A stretch of DNA of 64,000 nucleotides from Bacillus sp. T33-2 (GCF_002860205.1 NZ_PGVB01000015.1:1-64000), one strand, 5' to 3'; positions 25,544 through 35,441 are shown, numbered from the stretch's first letter. Numbers and translations are program-made. The notes: generated by a model from the letters alone, not told the origin.

Positions 25544-27979
25544 TTGTTGAAGAAGAAGAGCACGTTAAAAGTATTTTCAAGCATCGCAGCGAGCACACTA
25601 GTGGCAACTTCTTTGTTCGCTGGTTCATTTGCCGGCTCAACGGTTGCACCAAAAAAGGTTTCCGCAGCACCGGTAGCGGAATCAGCACCGATTGACCTGA
25701 ACATCGTTGATCAAGAGCGCCTGGCAGCAGCACTTCAAAAGAGGGGTGTGATCTCTAAAAATGCTTCTGACGCAGAAGTGAACAAAGCGGTTAAGGCATT
25801 CATAGAAAAGAAGCAGGGTGAAAAACCTGCAGGCGGTAGCGATAGCCAAGGCCATGGCAATGGCAATGCTGCAACTTCCCATACTACTAAACAGCAGCAA
25901 GCATTCGATCAAAAGACAAAAGAATTTTTAACAAAGCAAAAAGAGAAATTGACCAAACAAGTTTCTAAAGGTGCTGTACAAAAAGGCAGGCCTAATGGCT
26001 TTGTTACAGTCCCTCCGGCAAAACAAGCTCCTTATAATGGCGCGGTACGTGAAGACAAAGTTCTCGTATTACTAGTAGAATATGCCGACTTCAAGCACAA
26101 TAATATCGACCAGGAAGCTGGCTATATGTATGCGGATGATTTTAACAAGGAACACTATGAAAAAATGCTTTTCGGTGATGAGGAATTTACCTTGTTCAAT
26201 GGTGATGAGGTACAGACCTTCAAGCAATACTATGAAGAACAGTCAGGCGGAAGCTACACTGTGGACGGAACTGTTTCAGACTGGCTGACTGTACCAGGAA
26301 ATGCCAGGGAATATGGTGATGACAACCCTGCAGGTGGCCATGATAACCTTAATCCTAAAGGCCCGCGCGACCTTGTCAAGGACGCCTTGAACGCAGCAGT
26401 TGCAGCAGGAATGGATTTAAGTGAGTACGACTTCTTTGACCAGTATGATCTGGATGGAGACGGAGACCAAAATGAACCAGACGGCCTTGTCGACCATTTG
26501 ATGGTTCTTCATGCCGGTGTCGGCCAGGAAGCTGGCGGCGGCAGATTGGGTGATGACGCAATCTGGTCACACCGCTGGACATTAGGCGGCGTTTACGCAG
26601 TACCTAATACAACTGCTAAAGTTGACTATTGGGGCGGGAAGATGGGCGCCTTTGATTACACAATCGAACCGGAAGATGGTGCGGTTGGTGTATTCGCCCA
26701 CGAATTTGGACATGACTTGGGTCTTCCTGATGAGTACGACACTCAATACAGCGGACACGGTGAGCCTGTTGCTTCATGGTCCATCATGAGCGGCGGCAGC
26801 TGGAACGGTAAAATAGCGGGTACAGAAGCGCCAAGCTTCTCACCTCAAAACAAAGAATTCTTCCAAAAGACGATGGGCGGCAACTGGGCTAAAATCACAG
26901 AAGTGAACTATGACCAGATTAATAGATTTGGAGTGGCAGCGGTTATTGACCAAAGCACGACCAAGTCGAAAAACCCAGGTATTGTGAAGGTGAATCTTCC
27001 TGACAAGGAAGTCAAGAGTCCTATACAGCCGCAAAATGGACAATACTACTACCATAGTACAAAAGGTGATAATATCCATACTGTTTTAAAGACACCTGAA
27101 TTTGATTTAACAGGCAAAACGAATGCAGAATTTAAATTTAAAGCGAATTATGAAATTGAATATGGTTGTGACTGTGACTACTTAAAAGTACAAGTAGAAA
27201 AGGCAGATGGAACATCTGACCTCCTTGCTACGTACGGCGGTAACACTGGAGACGATCCAACAGAAGGAACCACAAACGGGCAATGGGTGGACAAGGTTTA
27301 CGACCTAAGCACATATGCAGGGCAAAAGGTTAACGTTGTATTTGAATACATCACTGACGGAGGGTTAGCTCCGGAAGGTTTTGCTTTGGACGATGCAACA
27401 CTGACAGTAGATGGTCAGCAGATTTTCTCTGATAACGCTGAAGGTGAACCTAAGTTTGATCTTTCTGAAGGATTTGTAAAGACAAATGGCATCAACTTTG
27501 CCAAGCATTACTACTACCTGGAGTGGAGAAACTATGCTGGTGCTGACAAGGCGCTGGAGTACTCCCGCGGCGTAAAATATAATACTGGCTTAGTAGTTTG
27601 GTATGCTGATGATTCTTACCTGGATAACTGGACAGGAATTCATCCAGGTGAAGGATTTATCGGTGTAGTTGACTCACATCCAGAAGCGATTGTGGGTATC
27701 CTTGATGGAAAGCCAAGTATAAATCAAAGCACACGTTACCAAGTGGCAGATGCGGCATTCTCCTTTGACCGTGCACCTGCATGGAGAGTAGATAATCCTG
27801 TACGTGGTGTGTATGATTATAAAGGCTTAAAAGGAGTACAGACTTTCGACGATTCAAAAACTTACATGAACAATCTGATTCCGGATGCCGGACGCAAGGT
27901 TCCGAATTTCGGCCTTAAGTTCCATGTCCTCGGTGAAGCAAAAGACAACTCTTCAGGATTAGTTTATATCCGCAAATAA
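25544..27979 (+). CDS. inhA: Immune inhibitor A (M6 family secreted metalloprotease)
   Basis: A secreted zinc protease of 811 residues. A Sec signal peptide is followed by a propeptide with coiled low-complexity sequence. The M6 catalytic domain carries [14 protein letters not shown] near residue 386 (HExxHxxGxxD zinc motif). A C-terminal lectin-like beta domain follows, including [20 protein letters not shown]. InhA of B. cereus degrades host antibacterial peptides (established); here it may be a scavenging exoprotease. Start is TTG 25544 or TTG 25547, both behind GGGGGG; 25547 is slightly better spaced. Confidence 0.9.
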   Translation: MLKKKSTLKVFSSIAASTLVATSLFAGSFAGSTVAPKKVSAAPVAESAPIDLNIVDQERLAAALQKRGVISKNASDAEVNKAVKAFIEKKQGEKPAGGSDSQGHGNGNAATSHTTKQQQAFDQKTKEFLTKQKEKLTKQVSKGAVQKGRPNGFVTVPPAKQAPYNGAVREDKVLVLLVEYADFKHNNIDQEAGYMYADDFNKEHYEKMLFGDEEFTLFNGDEVQTFKQYYEEQSGGSYTVDGTVSDWLTVPGNAREYGDDNPAGGHDNLNPKGPRDLVKDALNAAVAAGMDLSEYDFFDQYDLDGDGDQNEPDGLVDHLMVLHAGVGQEAGGGRLGDDAIWSHRWTLGGVYAVPNTTAKVDYWGGKMGAFDYTIEPEDGAVGVFAHEFGHDLGLPDEYDTQYSGHGEPVASWSIMSGGSWNGKIAGTEAPSFSPQNKEFFQKTMGGNWAKITEVNYDQINRFGVAAVIDQSTTKSKNPGIVKVNLPDKEVKSPIQPQNGQYYYHSTKGDNIHTVLKTPEFDLTGKTNAEFKFKANYEIEYGCDCDYLKVQVEKADGTSDLLATYGGNTGDDPTEGTTNGQWVDKVYDLSTYAGQKVNVVFEYITDGGLAPEGFALDDATLTVDGQQIFSDNAEGEPKFDLSEGFVKTNGINFAKHYYYLEWRNYAGADKALEYSRGVKYNTGLVVWYADDSYLDNWTGIHPGEGFIGVVDSHPEAIVGILDGKPSINQSTRYQVADAAFSFDRAPAWRVDNPVRGVYDYKGLKGVQTFDDSKTYMNNLIPDAGRKVPNFGLKFHVLGEAKDNSSGLVYIRK

Positions 27980-27991
27980 GAACGAATAGGG

Positions 27992-28026
27992 AAGACATTG
28001 GGCGTGCCCGATGTCTTTTCTTTTTT
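27992..28026 (+). terminator. Terminator of inhA
   Basis: AAGACATTGGGC pairs with GCCCGATGTCTT with one G-T wobble, followed by TTCTTTTTT. Confidence 0.75.
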
Positions 28027-28123
28027 ACTGGGCTCGTATTGTGCGGTTATATTTTTGTGAAACTGGACTTATACGGCTCTTTTGGCTAGTATCTATGTAA
28101 CAGATATATAGAAGGAGATTGTA

Positions 28124-29314
28124 ATGACTGAAAATATGATCATCAATGAACTTAAACCATTCCTGCGGGATGCCTGGAAGAAAGCAGGCTTTCATATGCC
28201 GACTTCGGTTCAATCTTCCGCCATCCCGCTTATTTTAGAAGGCAAAGACGTAATTGCGGAATCACCCACGGGGACAGGCAAAACATTGGCTTATTTATTG
28301 CCAGTACTCAACAGGATTGACCCGGATAAAAGAAATGCCCAGGCAGTGATATTGGCTTCTTCCCAGGAACTGGTCATGCAGATCCTGTCAGAATTCCAGA
28401 AGTGGTCGGAAGCAAGCGGCATTACAGCTGCATCATTAATCGGTGGTGCGAACCCTAAGAGGCAGCTGGAAAAACTTAAAAAAAGTCCTCATTTGATCGT
28501 GGGCACGCCTGGAAGGACGCTTGAACTGATTAAGCAGAAGAAGCTGAAAATGCATGAGGTCAGGACAATTGTGCTGGATGAAGGGGATCAGCTGCTTGTG
28601 CCCGAGCATAATGCCACCATCCAAAATATCATTAAGTCCTCCATGAGCGACAGGCAAGTGCTATTGTTTTCAGCCACTCTGCCTGAGCATACAGAAAAGG
28701 CAGCCAAAGAGCTGGCGCAGGAGCCTGAAACAATCAGGATCAAGAAAGATGAAACAATTGATGCAGCTAAGGTAGACCATATTTATTTCATCAGTGAACC
28801 CCGCGATAAAATTAAGATCGTGGAAAAACTGTCCCGGCTGGATGGCCTGAAGGCACTTGTTTTTATGAAAGATATAGGCAATTTGACAGTAGCATTTGAA
28901 AAGCTTACATATAACCAGGTTTCAGCAGGGATGCTGCACAGCGACCAGAAGAAGCAGGACCGTCAGTCGTACTTGAAAAACTTCAGGGAAGGGAAATCCA
29001 AGCTGCTGCTTGCGACAGACGTCGCCGCACGCGGACTGGATATAAAAGACGTTACACACGTTGTCCACTTTGATTTCCCAAAGGATTTGTCCCAGTATGT
29101 CCACCGTTCAGGGCGTACAGGCCGGTTTGGGGCAGAAGGAACTGTCATTTCAATCATCACGGACCGCGAAGAAAGGGAGCTGAAGAAATTTTGTAAAGAA
29201 CTTGGCGTCGAGCCGGTTCAAAAGGAACTATATGGCGGGAAAATTCTCGATGCCAATCATAAAAAATCAAGGAGGGCGCCATCGTCGAAAACGACTCAAA
29301 AAAAACGAAGATAA
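28124..29314 (+). CDS. yfmL: DEAD-box RNA helicase YfmL
   Basis: An ATP-dependent RNA helicase of 396 residues. B. subtilis YfmL takes part in 50S ribosome assembly (established). Motifs run in order: Q-motif TSVQSSAIP, motif I SPTGTGKT, Ia ASSQELVMQ, motif II DEGD in place of DEAD, motif III SAT, and VHRSGRTGRFG (motif VI). YfmL proteins naturally vary in motif II. A basic C-terminal tail ends in KKKRR-like residues. ATG 28124 has AAGGAGA upstream. Confidence 0.85.
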   Translation: MTENMIINELKPFLRDAWKKAGFHMPTSVQSSAIPLILEGKDVIAESPTGTGKTLAYLLPVLNRIDPDKRNAQAVILASSQELVMQILSEFQKWSEASGITAASLIGGANPKRQLEKLKKSPHLIVGTPGRTLELIKQKKLKMHEVRTIVLDEGDQLLVPEHNATIQNIIKSSMSDRQVLLFSATLPEHTEKAAKELAQEPETIRIKKDETIDAAKVDHIYFISEPRDKIKIVEKLSRLDGLKALVFMKDIGNLTVAFEKLTYNQVSAGMLHSDQKKQDRQSYLKNFREGKSKLLLATDVAARGLDIKDVTHVVHFDFPKDLSQYVHRSGRTGRFGAEGTVISIITDREERELKKFCKELGVEPVQKELYGGKILDANHKKSRRAPSSKTTQKKRR

Positions 29315-29318
29315 ACGG

Positions 29319-29343
29319 GCTATGGGACAACCATAGCTTTTTT
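29319..29343 (+). terminator. Terminator of yfmL
   Basis: GCTATGG (29319-29325) pairs with CCATAGC (29331-29337), then six T. Confidence 0.8.
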
Positions 29344-29433
29344 GTATGAGAATTTTGCAAGCTAAAAAAGGGATTAGCTTTCATGTATTAGAATATATAC
29401 TACTAATCATGATAAGAAAGGAACATCAACACA

Positions 29434-30921
29434 GTGGAAAATCCAAAATTAAAGCGATTATCAGAGGAATGGCTTGAGGAAGCAACAATCGACTCAATGC
29501 AGGAAAAAATGGAAACTGGCGAGATTACGTCCAAAGAGCTTGTCCTTATGTATTTGAACAGAATTGCGACTGTCGATAAAAATGGTCCCGCGATTAATTC
29601 GGTTATCGAAGTCAATCCAGATGCCGTCCACATTGCCACAGCCCTAGATGCTGAGAGGAGGCATCATGGCAGGCGCGGTCCGCTTCATGGCATACCAGTG
29701 CTGATAAAAGACAATATTGATACAAATGACAAAATGCATACGAGTGCAGGCTCCCTTGCACTGGAGAATTCTATTGCCCGGGAAGACTCGTTTGTGGCGG
29801 CGCAGCTCCGGATGGCGGGTGCAGTCATACTTGGCAAAACGAATATGACCGAATGGGCAAATTTTATGACAGAAGGCATGCCAAATGGGTACAGCTCTCG
29901 GGGCGGGCAGGTATTGAATCCTTATGGGCCTGGCATTTTTGATGTTGGAGGCTCAAGCTCCGGATCAGGGGCAGCAATCGCCGCCAATCTTGCCGCTGCT
30001 GCTGTCGGCACGGAGACCTCAGGCTCCATTTTGAGCCCTGCAAGCCAGAATTCACTCGTCGGAATCAAGCCAACGGTCGGGCTTATCAGCAGGAGGGGGA
30101 TCATCCCGATCGCCCACACCCAGGATACAGCCGGGCCGATGGCGCGAACGGTAAAGGATGCTGTTTATCTGTTGACAGCCCTGGTTGGAATGGACGCACA
30201 GGATCCAGTCACTTTAACAAATACTAGATTACAAGAAACAGATTTTGCTGATTTTCTCGATTCAGGAGCCTTAAAAGGTACCCGGCTCGGAGTTGCAAAG
30301 AATCCGTACTTTGATAGTTTGAGTGAGGGAAAACAGTCTGTCATCAGCCAGGCTTTTGAAAGACTTGCAGAAATGGGTGCCGAAGTGATTGATGTCGTCA
30401 TTCCATCCGCAGGTGCCGAATGGAGTTATGATGTTTTAACATACGAATTTAAAGCAGATTTAAATGCATACTTGAATAAACTTGATCCGAAGCTCAACAT
30501 CCGTTCACTCGCTGATGTAATTAAATTTAACAACGAAAACAGCGGCCGGACACTGAAATATGGTCAGTCCATTTTGATGGAATCTGATGAAACAAGTGGA
30601 ACGTTGACGGATGAGAAATATATCAAGGTACTTGAAAGAGATATGTATCTATCTACCGAGCAAGGGATTGATTTTGTTTTAAAAGAGCATTCACTAGACG
30701 CGGTCGTGTTTCCGCATTATTTTGGCTGTGCCATTCCTGCAAAGGCCGGGTATCCTTCGATCACAGTGCCTGCTGGATTCACACCGGACGGAGAGCCGGC
30801 AGGAATTACTTTTACCGGTACTGCCTACAGTGAACCAACATTGATAAAACTCGCCTATTCATTCGAACAGGACACCAGGGCGCGCAAAGCTCCTTCAGCT
30901 TTTAGTATAATGGCCCGCTGA
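29434..30921 (+). CDS. Amidase (amidase-signature family, second copy)
   Basis: A 495-residue hydrolase with the Ser-cisSer-Lys triad: Lys in GIPVLIKDNID, signature VGGSSSGSGAAIAANLAA, and TSGSILSPASQNSLVG. It belongs to the branch annotated as amidase or glutamyl-tRNA amidotransferase-like in Bacillus, but lacks Gat partners. GTG 29434 lies behind AAAGGA. It is clearly diverged from the amidase at 23702, so the two are not a recent duplication. Substrate unknown. Confidence 0.85.
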   Translation: MENPKLKRLSEEWLEEATIDSMQEKMETGEITSKELVLMYLNRIATVDKNGPAINSVIEVNPDAVHIATALDAERRHHGRRGPLHGIPVLIKDNIDTNDKMHTSAGSLALENSIAREDSFVAAQLRMAGAVILGKTNMTEWANFMTEGMPNGYSSRGGQVLNPYGPGIFDVGGSSSGSGAAIAANLAAAAVGTETSGSILSPASQNSLVGIKPTVGLISRRGIIPIAHTQDTAGPMARTVKDAVYLLTALVGMDAQDPVTLTNTRLQETDFADFLDSGALKGTRLGVAKNPYFDSLSEGKQSVISQAFERLAEMGAEVIDVVIPSAGAEWSYDVLTYEFKADLNAYLNKLDPKLNIRSLADVIKFNNENSGRTLKYGQSILMESDETSGTLTDEKYIKVLERDMYLSTEQGIDFVLKEHSLDAVVFPHYFGCAIPAKAGYPSITVPAGFTPDGEPAGITFTGTAYSEPTLIKLAYSFEQDTRARKAPSAFSIMAR

Positions 30922-30967
30922 AACATCCATACTACTGCATGAAACCTACAAAAGGAGACGACGCAGT

Positions 30968-31102
30968 ATGGGTAAACAAAAGCTGGGAAACGCAAATGCA
31001 CAAAGGAACAATAATGCGAAAAAAGGTACCCCGACAAGCGATCAGCTTGTTGAATTCAGGACGGTACAAAAAAATCAAAAACAGGAAAATCCAGCAGACT
31101 AA
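30968..31102 (+). CDS. Small hydrophilic protein, 44 residues
   Basis: An ORF at ATG 30968 behind AAAGGAG encodes a highly polar Asn/Gln/Lys-rich peptide (starts MGKQKLGNANAQRNNN, ends QENPAD) and stops just before a terminator. The composition resembles small spore or stress proteins of bacilli, but no family is recognised. It may share a transcript with the amidase. Confidence 0.55.
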   Translation: MGKQKLGNANAQRNNNAKKGTPTSDQLVEFRTVQKNQKQENPAD

Positions 31103-31110
31103 CTGAAAAG

Positions 31111-31136
31111 TGTCCCCTATCCGGGACATTTTTTTT
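31111..31136 (+). terminator. Terminator after the small protein gene
   Basis: TGTCCC (31111-31116) and GGGACA (31123-31128) close a 6-nt loop, followed by eight T. Confidence 0.8.
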
Positions 31137-31220
31137 GCGGAAAAAAGCTTCAGCCTATCCAGCTATTATCGTGAAAAAATAGGGTATATAGAACAAAAAG
31201 ACTACTGGAGGGCATCTATT

Positions 31221-31949
31221 TTGGCGAAGACAACAGAAAGGACAAGATCCGGTGATTTTGAGGCAGCCTTCAACAGGATCCACAAAGCCTTAAAGCAAAT
31301 GGTCAAGAATACTGACAACGATGCATTCGTCGAGCTGCTTTATACCGGATATAAAGACCACTCGCTTGTCCGGAAATATAAAGAAGAACTGCACCAGTTT
31401 GCGAAGCTGCGGAATGCCATTGTCCATGAAAAGGTTGATGTTGACTATTATATTGCTGAACCGCATCAGGAAGTGGTCGACCGGATGGAGGAAATAGCCG
31501 GTCACTTTGAAAAGCCGCAGTCAGCTGTTTCGATTGCGACGTCGCCGGCTTTCTACTATTATGAGGATGCAAATTTAAAAGATGTCCTGAAGATTATCAA
31601 TAAATTCGATTATATCCGCTTTCCAATCTATGACGAAGAAGGCCATTATAAAGCGCTTTTGACCTCCAAGGAAATAATCCAGTGGATGGCAAGGCAGCTT
31701 GAGAAAAATGTCATCAGCCTCGAAGATGTACAGTTGAAAGAGCTTTTAACCGATGGAAAAACGCATCATGTCGATTTTGTCCCGGAATCTGCGTCGATAT
31801 TTGAAGTGGAAGAGCTGTTTGAGAGCTATTATAAAAAGGGCCAAAAACTCCAGGCAGTGATCATTACCGAAAATGGCCGGAACTTTGAAACACCAAAAGG
31901 CATCATTACCCCGTGGGATTTGCTCGACAGCGATATTACCGGTCATTAA
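31221..31949 (+). CDS. CBS-domain protein with HEPN-like N-terminal region
   Basis: A 242-residue cytosolic protein. Residues 1-90 form a helical region with RKYKEELHQFAKLRNAIVHEK, a pattern seen in HEPN-like/DUF4145 helical bundles. Residues about 105-240 form a CBS pair, which usually binds adenosyl ligands: YYYEDANLKDVLKIINKFDYIRFPIYDEEG and a second, weaker copy ending GIITPWDLL (given here as landmarks). TTG 31221 is chosen because GGAGGG lies 8 nt upstream and the longer frame would begin inside the terminator at 31111. Function unknown. Confidence 0.7.
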   Translation: MAKTTERTRSGDFEAAFNRIHKALKQMVKNTDNDAFVELLYTGYKDHSLVRKYKEELHQFAKLRNAIVHEKVDVDYYIAEPHQEVVDRMEEIAGHFEKPQSAVSIATSPAFYYYEDANLKDVLKIINKFDYIRFPIYDEEGHYKALLTSKEIIQWMARQLEKNVISLEDVQLKELLTDGKTHHVDFVPESASIFEVEELFESYYKKGQKLQAVIITENGRNFETPKGIITPWDLLDSDITGH

Positions 31950-32053
31950 CCATAGTATTCGCTTCAACAAAAGTAATAATCAGTACTAGGAACATGGTGT
32001 GATTAACGATTGAGCTGGTGGAAAATTTAGAAGTAATGTAATAGAACTGTAAG

Positions 32054-32078
32054 GTTTGTGTTCCTTTTGACCGGGTAT
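32054..32078 (+). promoter_or_regulatory. Sigma-B promoter of the YflT-type gene
   Basis: GTTTGT (32054-32059), 13 nt, GGGTAT (32073-32078) fits the sigma-B consensus closely. The downstream product is a general stress protein family member, which agrees. Confidence 0.75.
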
Positions 32079-32117
32079 TCATAAGAAAGAATACATGTCC
32101 AAAGGAGAGTGTATAAA

Positions 32118-32717
32118 ATGTTTGAACATGAAAAAAACATCGTTGGAGTTTACGATAATGAGCAGGATGCAATTCAGGCTGTCGAGGATTTGAAGCGCCA
32201 GGGATATTCTACAGATGATATATCCGTCATTGGAAAAAACAGTGACGAAGTCGATGAAATCAACGATGCAACTGGTACAAAAACGGAGGAAGGGCTTGCA
32301 GCAGGCGCAGCAACTGGCGGAGTGCTTGGTGGTCTGACCGGATTGCTGGCTGGTATCGGTGCGCTCGCAATTCCGGGAATCGGTCCGATCGTTGCTGCTG
32401 GGCCAATCGCGGCAACCTTGACTGGAGCAGCTGTCGGAGCAGGAGCCGGGGGGCTTGCAGGAGCATTGGTCGGCATGGGTATCCCTGAGGATGAAGCTGA
32501 CCGGTACGAAGGATACGTCAAAGAAGGAAAAATCCTCGTACTTGCTGACCGCAAGGATAACTGGGCTGGCCCGAATGACAGCTTTGGCGTAACGGACACT
32601 CATGATGGGACAATGACTGGCCGTACTGGCGGAACACTGGACAACGACCCTTTAAATGATCCGCTCGGTCCGGACAATCCATCATCCACCCGCTTCAATA
32701 ACAATAAAGACTTTTAA
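32118..32717 (+). CDS. General stress protein with YflT domain
   Basis: A 199-residue protein with an N-terminal YflT/GSP17M domain (KNIVGVYDNEQDAIQAVEDL, then YSTDDISVIGKN). A Gly/Ala-rich glycine-zipper segment follows at about residues 58-120, probably membrane-associating, then a polar tail. ATG 32118 is preferred to GTG 32109 because AAAGGAGAG occupies 32101-32109. It is a monocistronic gene behind a sigma-B promoter, so expression under general stress is expected (inference from family and promoter). Confidence 0.8.
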   Translation: MFEHEKNIVGVYDNEQDAIQAVEDLKRQGYSTDDISVIGKNSDEVDEINDATGTKTEEGLAAGAATGGVLGGLTGLLAGIGALAIPGIGPIVAAGPIAATLTGAAVGAGAGGLAGALVGMGIPEDEADRYEGYVKEGKILVLADRKDNWAGPNDSFGVTDTHDGTMTGRTGGTLDNDPLNDPLGPDNPSSTRFNNNKDF

Positions 32718-32732
32718 TATATTTATCTAAGC

Positions 32733-32764
32733 AAAGGCTGCCGGTTCTCTGGCAGCCTTTTTCA
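32733..32764 (+). terminator. Terminator of the stress protein gene
   Basis: AAAGGCTGCC (32733-32742) pairs with GGCAGCCTTT (32751-32760), extended by T residues. Confidence 0.8.
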
Positions 32765-32900
32765 AATGGGAATTTGCTCAAAATAAGAATTGTCCTTTAG
32801 TAGCCTTATACATAATCACATGAACCGTGTCGTGGAAAACTGGTGCATGAACGATTCCTATTTTTGCATACTATTAAAAATTGCTAAAAGGGGAACTCGT

Positions 32901-33713
32901 ATGCCTGAACTTCCGGAAATGGAAACATATAGGTCGCTATTAAGTGAACATGTCACTGGAAGAACCATTACAAACATCGAAATCAACCGGCCTAAATCGA
33001 TAAATACCAGTCCTGATGCGTTTGAACGGGAGCTGGTGAAGAATCGGGTCACCGCCATCGACAGGCGTGCCAAGCATCTTATCTTCAGGCTGGACACCGG
33101 CAAGAACCTGCTCTTGCATCTTATGCTCGGTGGGTGGATGTATCTGGGGAATGATAACGACAGCCCGGGCCGCACGAAGCAGGTGGTTATTGCATTTGGG
33201 GACATGAAATTATTTTTTATCGGCTTGAGGCTTGGTTATCTCCATTTGTTGTCAGGAGTGGAAATGGCTCATGCGCTGGCCGGTCTCGGGCCTGAACCGC
33301 TTGATCCCGGTTTTACTTTTGAAAAATTTCACGGACGGGTGCAGCAAAGAAAAGGGACACTGAAAACGATGCTGGTCAATCAGCAGATTATTGCAGGCAT
33401 TGGCAACAGTTACTCCGATGAGATTTGTTTCGAAGCGAGGCTTCGGCCGACGAAAAAAGTATCAGAGCTGCCGCCTGATGGCCTGCGCAGACTGTATGAT
33501 GGAATGAGATCGGTATTGAACCTGGCAGTTGCCACAGGAGGCAATACTGAGACACCGCTTTTTAGCGGCGACCGGAAAACAGGCGGGTATCTGTCCACCG
33601 TCAAGGTATATGACCGTGAAGGGGAACCATGCAAACGGTGCGGTGCCACAATCATAAAAGAAATCGTCACCTCCCGCAAAACGTTCTATTGCCCAAACTG
33701 CCAGAAGGAATAG
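32901..33713 (+). CDS. Fpg/Nei-family DNA glycosylase
   Basis: A 270-residue base-excision repair glycosylase/AP lyase. The mature N-terminus PELPEMETYR carries the catalytic Pro and Glu. The helix-two-turn-helix is NQQIIAGIGNSYSDEICFEARLRP, with SYSDE where MutM has IYADE. The zinc finger CKRCGA...CPNC closes the protein. It looks like the second Fpg-like paralogue of bacilli rather than canonical MutM, which usually sits next to polA. ATG 32901 follows AAAAGGGG; an upstream extension to 32790 lacks a site and any homology. Confidence 0.8.
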   Translation: MPELPEMETYRSLLSEHVTGRTITNIEINRPKSINTSPDAFERELVKNRVTAIDRRAKHLIFRLDTGKNLLLHLMLGGWMYLGNDNDSPGRTKQVVIAFGDMKLFFIGLRLGYLHLLSGVEMAHALAGLGPEPLDPGFTFEKFHGRVQQRKGTLKTMLVNQQIIAGIGNSYSDEICFEARLRPTKKVSELPPDGLRRLYDGMRSVLNLAVATGGNTETPLFSGDRKTGGYLSTVKVYDREGEPCKRCGATIIKEIVTSRKTFYCPNCQKE

Positions 33714-33725
33714 TTATTTATGTTG

Positions 33726-33754
33726 AAGAACCTGAAACGGTTCTTTATTTTTTT
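33726..33754 (+). terminator. Terminator of the Fpg-family gene
   Basis: AAGAACC (33726-33732) and GGTTCTT (33739-33745) close TGAAAC, followed by TATTTTTTT. Confidence 0.8.
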
Positions 33755-33817
33755 GGGAAAATGATTTTGCGCATAAGAAAAGGGGAATAGAACAGCAGAC
33801 AGAGAGACAGGAAGGTT

Positions 33818-34483
33818 GTGGCCGAATTGGAGATATATTTGACGATATTCCTAAAACTGATGATTGGCCTGGCATCGCTCGTTTTTGTGACACGGCTGCT
33901 CGGAAAAAAGCATATGTCACAGGTGACACCGTTTGACTTTGTGTACGCTTTGATTTTGGGTGGAACCGTGGAAGAAACGATTTATCATATGGATCATACT
34001 ATCCCCCAAATGCTGTTTTCCATTGCTGCTTGGGGAATATTGATTTTTGCAGTTGAAAAAATTACCCAGAAATATGACAGGCTTAGGGCCCCGTTAAAAG
34101 GCAGGAGCCAGGTATTGATGAGGGACGGAAAAGTAAGCATAAAAGAGCTGGAACGTGCGAACCTTGAACTTGAACAGCTTAGAGGAATGCTCCGGCAAAA
34201 AGGCTTTTTTTCGTTAAGGGAAGTAAAATATGTATTCCTGGAAACCAGCGGGGAAATCAGTGTAATGAGGGATGGTGAGCAGCCTGCCGCAGATCACCCA
34301 TCCATTTTGCTTGTCGACGAAGGAAGAATCCATGAAGATAACCTCCATGAGGCAGGAGTGGATGAGAAGTGGCTGCTTTCAAGCCTTGCAGAAGAAGGAA
34401 TCGACAATTTAAAAGATATATATTACGCAGAATGGTCAAAACCACATGGGTTTTATATAAAGAAATATGAACATTGTCTGTAA
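33818..34483 (+). CDS. DUF421 membrane protein (YetF family)
   Basis: A protein of about 220 residues with three N-terminal membrane helices (about 8-80) and a cytoplasmic DUF421 domain. It has RLLGKKHMSQVTPFDFVYAL and LRGMLRQKGFFSLREVKYVFLE. The family is widespread in bacilli, and several members are linked to spores (established for some paralogues). GTG 33818 gives the longest protein; TTG 33827 has better spacing from GGAAGG and may be the true start. Function unknown. Confidence 0.75.
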   Translation: MAELEIYLTIFLKLMIGLASLVFVTRLLGKKHMSQVTPFDFVYALILGGTVEETIYHMDHTIPQMLFSIAAWGILIFAVEKITQKYDRLRAPLKGRSQVLMRDGKVSIKELERANLELEQLRGMLRQKGFFSLREVKYVFLETSGEISVMRDGEQPAADHPSILLVDEGRIHEDNLHEAGVDEKWLLSSLAEEGIDNLKDIYYAEWSKPHGFYIKKYEHCL

Positions 34484-34510
34484 GGACGTTGATGCTAAAA
34501 TAGACTAAAA

Positions 34511-34600
34511 TCAAGTGAAAATAGAATAATATCAAGCGAAAAAAGAAATATATCAAGTGAAGATACAAATATATCAAGTGATCATAAAATTTTATCAGGG
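34511..34600. repeat. Array of 21-bp units, five copies
   Basis: Units begin with TCAAGTGA or a close variant (TCAAGCGA, TCAGGG) at 34511, 34532, 34553, 34574 and 34595, an exact 21-bp period. Each head is followed by an AT-rich tail ending ATATA or similar. The array lies between two converging genes. A second array with the same period and head occurs at 58269-58373. The minus strand reads as Leu/Ile/Tyr heptads, but without a supported gene. Confidence 0.75.
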
Positions 34601-34627
34601 AAAAGCCAAAATTAGAGTTTATGAATT

Positions 34628-34655
34628 GAAAAAAGGGACTGCACGATTTGTGCAG
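34628..34655 (-). terminator. Terminator of the 45-residue membrane protein gene
   Basis: CTGCAC (34639-34644) and GTGCAG (34650-34655) form the stem. Read on the minus strand it is followed by TCCCTTTTTTC. Confidence 0.6.
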
Positions 34656-34657
34656 CC

Positions 34658-34795
34658 TCATTCATTGTGTTTAACAGAATCAATCCTTGTCGAATCTTCC
34701 GGGTCAAGCGCCGTCCGCAAAAAATAGATAAACACTCCGCCAACTATTCCAAGACATATAACGAAACCCGTTGTGATAGTCCATAAATATGCCAT
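34658..34795 (-). CDS. Small membrane protein, 45 residues
   Basis: An ORF with ATG at 34795 behind GGGAGGG (6-nt spacing) encodes one hydrophobic helix (starts MAYLWTITTGFVICLG) and a polar C-terminus (ends DSVKHNE). It is closed by its own minus-strand terminator, which supports a real gene. No family recognised. Confidence 0.6.
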   Translation of the reverse strand: MAYLWTITTGFVICLGIVGGVFIYFLRTALDPEDSTRIDSVKHNE

Positions 34796-34913
34796 GAAAA
34801 TCCCTCCCTTTTTACATACTTATGCATGGTGACAAACATTCTTTCCCGGGGAAAAGGAGAATCCAGCCCCCATAAAGAATTTTTATAAAAAAATGGATAA
34901 AGGGAGTGGTAGC

Positions 34914-35393
34914 GTGTTTTTTAAAACGGCCGATTTATGTGACGGATTTTGGGAAGAGCTGAAGGTTTGCAGCAGCGAGTTTAAGTCTTACGGAAAGCGG
35001 CAAAGATTCTACGGCCCTATCGCGACAGTAAAAGTTTTTGAAGATAATGTCCTTGTGAAAGAATCTCTGGAAACCATCCCGGAAGGCAGTGTTCTGGTGG
35101 TTGACGGAAGCGGCTCCAAGCGGTGTGCACTGCTGGGAGACCGGCTCGGGGAAATCGCGCAAAAGCGGAAACTCGCCGGTGTTATCATTAACGGATGTGT
35201 GAGGGACACGGAGGATCTTGCCAACCTTGAAATTGGCATACTGGCGCTTGGGAGCAATCCGCTTAAAAGCAAAAAGGAAGGTAAAGGGGAAAGGAATATT
35301 CCAGTCAGGTTCGGGGGAATCGAATGGGAACCGGGCAACTATGTGTATGCTGACGCAGACGGAATTGTGGTTTCACAAAGAAACCTTCTGTAA
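34914..35393 (+). CDS. RraA-family protein
   Basis: A 159-residue protein of the RraA fold, matching the usual family length. The core is visible as [36 protein letters not shown] and [18 protein letters not shown]. Members include the RNase E inhibitor RraA and hydroxymethyl-oxoglutarate/oxaloacetate aldolases (established). Bacilli lack a classical RNase E, so a metabolic role is also likely. GTG 34914 is preferred over ATG 34893 because AAAGGGAG fits only the former. Confidence 0.8.
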   Translation: MFFKTADLCDGFWEELKVCSSEFKSYGKRQRFYGPIATVKVFEDNVLVKESLETIPEGSVLVVDGSGSKRCALLGDRLGEIAQKRKLAGVIINGCVRDTEDLANLEIGILALGSNPLKSKKEGKGERNIPVRFGGIEWEPGNYVYADADGIVVSQRNLL

Positions 35394-35414
35394 AGACAAT
35401 ATCGATCAAGCTGA

Positions 35415-35441
35415 AACTCCGCTTATATGGCGGAGTTTTTT
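35415..35441 (+). terminator. Terminator of the RraA-family gene
   Basis: AACTCCGC (35415-35422) pairs with GCGGAGTT (35430-35437), followed by a T-run. Confidence 0.75.

Noticed and set aside
34511-34600. CRISPR array
   Set aside because: The period is 21 bp with no distinct spacers and no cas genes; it is a plain tandem array.
34257-34661. A 134-codon minus-strand ORF with Leu/Ile/Tyr heptads through the 21-bp repeats
   Set aside because: The heptads simply reflect the 21-bp period. The ORF overlaps the DUF421 gene antisense, and no ribosome binding site supports it.
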